Source of the DNA: Defluviitaleaceae bacterium
GTDB lineage: Bacteria; Bacillota; Clostridia; Lachnospirales; UBA5962
DNA length: 5,687 bases
Direction: 5' to 3'
NCBI GenBank assembly: GCA_009780765.1
Contig: WQZK01000136.1
Span: 1 to 5,687, forward strand
The position numbers were made by a program, and so were the translations under genes. A model generated the notes under the pieces. The model saw nothing but the letters and a program-made list of their open reading frames with translations. It had not been told where the DNA came from and did not search any database. Positions within the stretch are counted from its first letter, which is position 1. Each line of letters begins with the position of its first letter. Below, one piece after another: positions 5,364 through 5,687 of the stretch.

Positions 5364-5687
5364 ATGATTATATATACCGATAATATAAACGATACTTCCG
5401 AAAATCAACTAAATGGCTTTTTTGTAGGGTGGCGAAAGCCTCTAACTCCTCAAAAACACTATGAGCTATTACAAGGTAGCTCTCACTTTGTGGTGGCTAT
5501 AAACCAAGAAACTAACCAAGTTGTTGGCTTTATAACTGCCCTTAGTGATGGTGTTTTGGCAAGTTTTATACCTCTTTTAGAGGTTTTACCTGAGTATAAA
5601 AACAAAGGCATTGGAACTCGATTGATGGAAGAAATATTAAAAAAACTAAGTAATATTCCAAACATTGATTTACTCTGTGATGCAGAA
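5364..5687 (+). CDS. GNAT family N-acetyltransferase, 3' end cut by the window
   Basis: The visible 108 codons are open to the right edge. The protein starts MIIYTDNINDTSENQLNGFF and has VVGFITALSDGVLASFIPLLEVLPEYKNKGIGTRLMEEILKKL at about residues 53-95, which contains the acetyl-CoA binding pattern of GNAT motif A (KGIGTRL, with preceding VLPEYKN). The final visible residues IDLLCDAE match the strand after motif A; the usual C-terminal tyrosine/phenylalanine region is missing because the window ends. GNAT enzymes move an acetyl group from acetyl-CoA to an amine; the substrate here cannot be told. The start ATG has AGGGA about 6 nt upstream. The gene is preceded by a long structured leader and is probably a separate unit from the grd genes. 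Confidence 0.85.
   Translation, partial: MIIYTDNINDTSENQLNGFFVGWRKPLTPQKHYELLQGSSHFVVAINQETNQVVGFITALSDGVLASFIPLLEVLPEYKNKGIGTRLMEEILKKLSNIPNIDLLCDAE

Overview
The window looks like the chromosome of a low-GC, anaerobic, selenoprotein-making Firmicute (Clostridia-like) that ferments amino acids by the Stickland route. The evidence is A+T-rich DNA, strong AGGAGG-type ribosome binding sites, a selenocysteine tRNA, a glycine riboswitch, and the grdX, grdE and grdB genes of glycine reductase. No genus can be named from the sequence alone.

Layout. Positions 80-880 hold a short leftward operon: a small HELLH metallopeptidase-like protein, overlapped by a minimal nucleotidyltransferase-fold protein, then a terminator at 80-113. 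Positions 881-978 are a divergent promoter region in which the two -35 boxes lie inside one 14-bp palindrome. Rightward come a tRNA-Sec gene (979-1076), a single-aptamer glycine riboswitch with a kink-turn (1087-1198), an intrinsic terminator (1238-1291), a 75-bp inverted-repeat element (1304-1378), then grdX, grdE (TTG start), a 101-nt palindromic spacer, grdB, and a lipoprotein gene 7 nt after grdB. GrdB is read through an in-frame TGA as selenocysteine at residue 350, with a SECIS-like hairpin just downstream. Positions 5106-5363 hold a possible promoter and nested hairpins, then a GNAT acetyltransferase gene cut by the right edge.

How the parts fit. GrdE (pyruvoyl-enzyme precursor) and GrdB (selenoprotein) form the substrate-binding component B of glycine reductase. 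The riboswitch senses the substrate. The tRNA-Sec gene supplies the adaptor needed to translate GrdB. It sits 10 nt before the riboswitch fold, with no visible terminator or good promoter between them. The simplest reading is one transcription unit in which tRNA-Sec is made before the glycine-controlled attenuator and the reductase genes after it. This linkage is the most notable point in the window. The genes for selenoprotein A (grdA) and component C (grdC, grdD) are not here and must lie elsewhere if the pathway works.
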